From contig NZ_RZMY01000016.1 of the NCBI RefSeq assembly GCF_003992615.1, positions 310,001 to 374,000 on the forward strand: a stretch of DNA of 64,000 bases, in the 5' to 3' direction. The stretch comes from Flagellimonas beolgyonensis (lineage in GTDB: Bacteria; Bacteroidota; Bacteroidia; Flavobacteriales; Flavobacteriaceae). The notes beneath the pieces were generated by a model. The model did not search any database, was not told where the DNA came from, and was given only the letters and a program-made list of their open reading frames with translations. Of the stretch, positions 62,803 through 64,000 are shown piece by piece; the first letter of the stretch is position 1, and each line of letters opens with the position of its first letter. The translations under genes and the position numbers were made by a program.

Positions 62803-64000
62803 TTAATTTTCCCACCAAACTTTGGTAGTAATCTTGTCGCCGCCAATTCGATTGACCGCTTCGGTATAGTTTGCATTGTTCAAGGATTCCTCTTGACTTG
62901 GATACTCAAACCTGCTTGGATACACATCATAAAAAGCATCGGGACCAGGTTCAATGGTTGCTGGGAAACCTGTTCTTTTATACTCAATGAATCCTTGGTA
63001 ATCCGTGTAAAAAAGGTTGATATATTTTTGGGTCATGATGGTTTCCAATGTGTTATCGAAAGCCACTCCTGTGCTGGTCAAATAATCCGCCGGCATAGCA
63101 ACTCCCCAGTACGCAAAATTGGCCGTGATACCTTCTTCGTAAAGAGCTTGGGCATCGGCAGTGATCCATCCTCTTTGTGCTGCTTCCGCCAAAATAAACT
63201 GTACTTCGGAGTACAGCATCAACCTGGCTTGGTTGGCATTGGGCTGGAAATAAAAGAAATCGATATTGAATTTGGACAAGAAGGCATCCCCACCCTGATA
63301 GGTATAAGCGGGACCGTCCACTACGCCATTGAGCATTCCAACAATCTCCGGCGTACCCAAGGTCACGGAATTGGCCGTGGGATCGGCAAAAAACTCCAAC
63401 CGCGGATCGTTCAAACCTTGCAACAGGGTCACAAAATGTTCGGAGATCCTATATTCATTGTAAGATCCTACACGATACACCGATTCTTCGGTTACCGGAT
63501 GCGCATCCGGATTGGCAGACAAGAAGGTTTGCACTGCATTGTCATCGTTGGAGGTCATCACTGGATATTGTGAAGGGTTGTTGTAGATTTCAGCAATAAC
63601 ACTGGATGATGTGGAAGGTGCAACCTCACTCAAGCGCAATGCCAAACGCAAACGCAACGAGTTGGCAAACTTTCGCCATAGATCCAAATCACCGTTAAAA
63701 AGCAAATCGCCTTTTAGCGCATTCAGATCGGCCCCGGAAAGAAGGTTGTTGGCCGTGGCCAATTCTTCCAACATGGAGGTGTAAATGGTCTGTTGCTCAT
63801 CATAAACTGGGGTATAGTTTTCCTCACTGGCCCGGTTTACCTCGGTATAGGGAATATCGCCCCACATATCGGTCAAAATACTGAAAGCCCAAACCTGCAT
63901 GATCTTGGAAACGGCCACGTAGCTGTTCAGTTCATTTTCAACAGCCATTTTTTCCAATTCTTTGGCGTCGCGGATGGCATAATAGTAGCTGTTCCATGCC
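62803..64000 (-). CDS. SusD/RagB-like outer-membrane lipoprotein (5' partial)
   Basis: The reading frame is open to the end of the window, with the start beyond it; 398 residues are seen. Segments WNSYYYAIRDAKELEKMA, SYVAVSKIMQVWAFSILTD, LRLALRLSEVAP, MLYSEVQFILAEAAQRGW and YINLFYTDYQGFIEYKRTG fit the SusD-like_2 (PF12771) group. Such lipoproteins bind substrate for a TonB-dependent SusC-like porin, expected just upstream outside the window. First visible gene of the phosphatase operon. Confidence 0.9.
   Translation of the reverse strand, partial: AWNSYYYAIRDAKELEKMAVENELNSYVAVSKIMQVWAFSILTDMWGDIPYTEVNRASEENYTPVYDEQQTIYTSMLEELATANNLLSGADLNALKGDLLFNGDLDLWRKFANSLRLRLALRLSEVAPSTSSSVIAEIYNNPSQYPVMTSNDDNAVQTFLSANPDAHPVTEESVYRVGSYNEYRISEHFVTLLQGLNDPRLEFFADPTANSVTLGTPEIVGMLNGVVDGPAYTYQGGDAFLSKFNIDFFYFQPNANQARLMLYSEVQFILAEAAQRGWITADAQALYEEGITANFAYWGVAMPADYLTSTGVAFDNTLETIMTQKYINLFYTDYQGFIEYKRTGFPATIEPGPDAFYDVYPSRFEYPSQEESLNNANYTEAVNRIGGDKITTKVWWEN

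Noticed and set aside
1..64000. CRISPR arrays, insertion sequences, prophage or integrase
   Set aside because: No direct-repeat arrays, transposase motifs or phage genes were seen on either strand.

Overview
The window reads as a chromosomal segment of a marine member of the Flavobacteriaceae, probably close to Muricauda/Flagellimonas. This rests on a type IX secretion sorting domain on the first protein, a SusD-type protein, many M28 peptidases and BNR-repeat secreted proteins, an SDR-type threonine dehydrogenase, Bacteroidetes-type -7 boxes (TAnnTTTG), and the protein families themselves. The species call is inference. No transposase, integrase, CRISPR array or rRNA was seen; one tRNA gene is present.

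0-31 kb is mostly housekeeping and ordinary secreted proteins: a DUF1501 protein (5' truncated by the window), metG carrying an in-frame palindromic repeat, tex, an HDAC-like hydrolase, a PAP2 phosphatase, two M28 peptidases, ssb, dps, glycerate kinase, a large sortilin-like BNR protein, a pentapeptide-repeat protein, a CBS protein, SDR enzymes including tdh, a membrane histidine kinase and a single-domain response regulator. 31-37.7 kb holds an S41 peptidase with an NTF2-like gene, an unusual EF-G paralogue, an AT-rich leucine-rich lipoprotein and tRNA-Arg(CCT).

38.3-55.7 kb is the most coherent part: a sulfide/sulfane-sulfur island. It contains a seven-gene operon (TolC, adaptor, RND pump, PII-like protein, DUF2892, two YeeE/YedE halves), a DUF2202 lipoprotein, a sulfide:quinone reductase-like flavoprotein, a second DUF2892 protein, a sterol desaturase-family protein, a rhodanese/HMA/cytochrome c operon, a rhodanese lipoprotein, a persulfide dioxygenase-rhodanese fusion, a SulP transporter and a Crp/Fnr regulator. 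Almost every transcription unit is preceded by a palindrome GTAAC-N4-GTTAC placed exactly 22 bases upstream of a -7-like box. One copy sits between two divergent genes with such a box on both sides. This looks like a Crp/Fnr regulon with class II activator geometry. The regulator has three cysteines in its sensor domain, so a thiol- or persulfide-responsive switch is a natural hypothesis.

55.8-64 kb is one tightly overlapping minus-strand operon: SusD-like protein (cut by the window end), a PA14-bearing alkaline-phosphatase-superfamily lipoprotein, a secreted metallo-beta-lactamase-fold protein, a class III PLP enzyme resembling the phosphonate ammonia-lyase PbfA, a purple-acid-phosphatase-like protein and another alkaline-phosphatase-superfamily protein. 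It looks like a TonB/SusD-linked locus for organophosphorus compounds, possibly phosphonates.
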